Positions 4,577 to 5,631 of a DNA stretch of 5,631 nucleotides are shown here, in pieces; positions within the stretch are counted from its first letter, which is position 1; the number at the start of each line of letters is the position of its first letter. The DNA is from Actinomyces sp. (lineage in GTDB: Bacteria > Actinomycetota > Actinomycetes > Actinomycetales > Actinomycetaceae). Location of the stretch: contig JAHACW010000084.1 of the NCBI GenBank assembly GCA_018375675.1, forward strand, positions 1 through 5,631, written 5' to 3'. The notes beneath the pieces were generated by a model that saw only the letters and a program-made list of their open reading frames with translations, made no database searches and was not told the DNA's origin. The position numbers and the translations under genes were made by a program.

Positions 4577-4626
4577 AACAGAACCGGCTCTTACCCTTTC
4601 GGGATCCAGAGCCGGTCTTCTTTTTT
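4577..4626 (+). ncRNA. Candidate small RNA, unit 2, ending in a terminator directly before abi
   Basis: Stem 4583-4591 with 4608-4616 (9 perfect pairs, ACCGGCTCT/AGAGCCGGT). The loop carries CCC/GGG (4594-4596 with 4601-4603), and the tail is CTTC plus T6 to 4626. Against unit 1, pair 6 changes from T-G to C-G and pair 7 from T-G to T-A, so pairing is kept while the sequence changes. The U-tract makes it a textbook intrinsic terminator, and it ends one base before the abi Shine-Dalgarno. Predicted RNA is about 48 nt. AbiF/AbiD-type genes have been linked to conserved upstream RNAs in recent work as I recall it. Roles as RNA antitoxin, as mRNA attenuator, or both, are inference. Confidence 0.65.
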
Positions 4627-4633
4627 GAGGGAG
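4627..4633 (+). promoter_or_regulatory. Shine-Dalgarno of the abi gene
   Basis: GAGGGAG, 6 nt before ATG 4640, and immediately after the T6 tract of the terminator. It decides the start: an in-frame TTG at 4625 overlaps this site and the terminator and is not credible. Ribosome loading requires transcription to have passed the terminator. Confidence 0.8.
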
Positions 4634-4639
4634 ACTACG

Positions 4640-5581
4640 ATGTCTAAACCTTTTAAAACCATCGACGAACAGATCGAGCTCCTCCGCCACCGTGGCATGA
4701 CCATTGCGGACGATGAGGTGGCGCGGCACGCTCTCGAAACGCTTGGCTACTACCGGCTGTCGGGATACTGGTATTCATTCAGAGAACATGCACCAGAAGA
4801 AGCTCTCGGATGCCGATCCGATCTCTTTATTCCAGGAACATCCTTCGATCAGGTCATTAGGCTATATGACTTTGATACTCAACTGCGAGTTACCGTCTTT
4901 AAAGAGCTGACGAAAATCGAAGTATCGCTTCGAGCGATTATCGGATACGAAATCGGTGAAGTAGATCCACTCCTTCATCTCACCGCCACCTCCCTCAACG
5001 AAAGAGCCTGGAATTCAGCGGAGCAGAAAGAAAAAAGACTATACAAAGACTGGAAACGCCGCTACCAGAATTCCCTCAAAAACTCCACAGAGACATTTGT
5101 TCAGCACCACGTAGAAAACTACGGGGGAACTCTACCCATATGGTGTGCCGTCCACATCCTTGACTGGGGTTCACTACAGACACTCTTTTCGATGTTACCT
5201 AAGGAAATACGGAGACCAATAGCAGCAAAGCTACGACTGACACCCTCAGTCCTCGACTCATGGCTCAATTGCCTGCGAGTTATTCGCAATATTTCGGCAC
5301 ACCACAGCCGTTTCTTCAACCGTTCACTCTCCAACACTCCAACCATCCCTCACAACGCCTCAGAAATAGGGATCACGGGATTATCCGAAGCCAAAAACAA
5401 GTGTTTCGACCAGCTCACGCTCATCCAATACCTCACCCGCACGATGGGCCTGGGAGGAGGGACCGCCCTTCCCTCAGTCCTCGCAACGTTCCCCGCCACC
5501 GACGTTGTCCCCCTGCGAGCAACGGGCACACCCGATAACTGGCAATCCCTCCCCCTGTGGGCGTGCGAGCCGACAACCTGA
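4640..5581 (+). CDS. Abi_2 family (AbiD/AbiF-like) HEPN RNase, abortive-infection/toxin protein
   Basis: A 313-aa, apparently full-length Abi_2 protein. Family landmarks in order are the N-terminal EQIELLRHRGM (10-20); LETLGYYRLSGYWYSF (32-47); YDFDTQLRVTVFKELTKIEVSLRAII (76-101), containing the conserved D..LR and IE.s.R; the HEPN catalytic motif R216-NISA-H221 in RVIRNISAHHSRFFNR; and the C-terminal GTPDNWQSLPLW (296-307). HEPN R-x4-6-H pairs are RNase centres; Abi_2 proteins are phage-defence or toxin proteins related at the HEPN level to Cas13. No signal peptide or membrane segment is seen. GC blocks of 40% (4861-4920) and 43% (5041-5100) contrast with 73% in the nitroreductase gene, suggesting acquisition. 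The two small-RNA units upstream, and a terminator between them and this gene, suggest RNA-based control. AbiF versus AbiD cannot be settled by eye. Confidence 0.92.
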   Translation: MSKPFKTIDEQIELLRHRGMTIADDEVARHALETLGYYRLSGYWYSFREHAPEEALGCRSDLFIPGTSFDQVIRLYDFDTQLRVTVFKELTKIEVSLRAIIGYEIGEVDPLLHLTATSLNERAWNSAEQKEKRLYKDWKRRYQNSLKNSTETFVQHHVENYGGTLPIWCAVHILDWGSLQTLFSMLPKEIRRPIAAKLRLTPSVLDSWLNCLRVIRNISAHHSRFFNRSLSNTPTIPHNASEIGITGLSEAKNKCFDQLTLIQYLTRTMGLGGGTALPSVLATFPATDVVPLRATGTPDNWQSLPLWACEPTT

Positions 5582-5611
5582 GACGCCCACCACTGACATG
5601 AGGGCCGTCGC

Positions 5612-5631
5612 GCTCGCCTTCATCGGCGAGC
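5612..5631 (+). terminator. Hairpin at the right edge, probably the abi terminator, cut by the window
   Basis: GCTCGCC (5612-5618) and GGCGAGC (5625-5631) form a perfect 7-bp stem with loop TTCATC, 30 bp after the abi stop. The window ends at the last paired base. The bases before it (AGGGCCGTCGC, 5601-5611) may pair with sequence beyond the window to make a longer stem like the other terminators here. Confidence 0.55.

Noticed and set aside
4404..4616. CRISPR-like repeats, given two similar hairpins near a Cas13-related HEPN gene
   Set aside because: There are only two diverged copies, about 150 bp apart, each with its own promoter and terminator-like tail. There is no regular repeat-spacer pattern.

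Overview
The window looks like a high-GC actinobacterial chromosome, most likely Actinomycetaceae (Actinomyces/Schaalia type). This is inferred from the roughly 70% GC core genes, the long GC-rich intergenic hairpins and several apparently leaderless starts. No taxonomic marker gene is present, so the genus is a guess.

Layout. 1-469 is gene-free but rich in inverted repeats: a strong terminator at 12-48, a structured stretch at about 88-216 and a second long hairpin at 234-300. It ends in a palindromic operator. 470-1296 is a two-gene toxin-antitoxin operon: a DUF1778 ribbon-helix-helix antitoxin (TacA-like) and a GNAT acetyltransferase toxin (TacT-like), overlapping by one base and closed by a 12+7 bp hairpin. 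1379-1780 (-) is a small lipoprotein and 1858-2793 (-) an alpha/beta hydrolase. The hydrolase is divergent from an NfsA/Frp-type nitroreductase (2817-3566, +), and the two -10 elements overlap. A 217-aa protein of unknown family follows (3673-4326, +). Each of these four central genes has a -10-like hexamer 6-7 nt before its start codon, so they are probably translated from leaderless mRNAs. The two defence/TA modules instead use Shine-Dalgarno sequences.

The most interesting part is 4380-5581. An Abi_2 (AbiD/AbiF-like) gene encodes a 313-aa protein with a HEPN RNase motif, R216-x4-H221. It is preceded by two homologous small-RNA-like units, each a -10 element, exactly 12 nt, an 8-9 bp ACCGG...CCGGT hairpin, then a pyrimidine/T-rich tail. 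The two hairpins differ inside the stem only by changes that keep pairing. The second unit ends in a T6 tract immediately before the Shine-Dalgarno of the abi gene. The layout (small RNA, terminator, toxin gene) resembles type III toxin-antitoxin loci, but with a HEPN toxin. The abi gene has blocks near 40% GC against about 73% in a neighbour, which fits horizontal acquisition.

Overall, two selfish or defence modules (protein-antitoxin tacAT and a candidate RNA-regulated abi) flank a block of four ordinary metabolic or unknown genes. The window ends inside what is probably the terminator hairpin of the abi gene.
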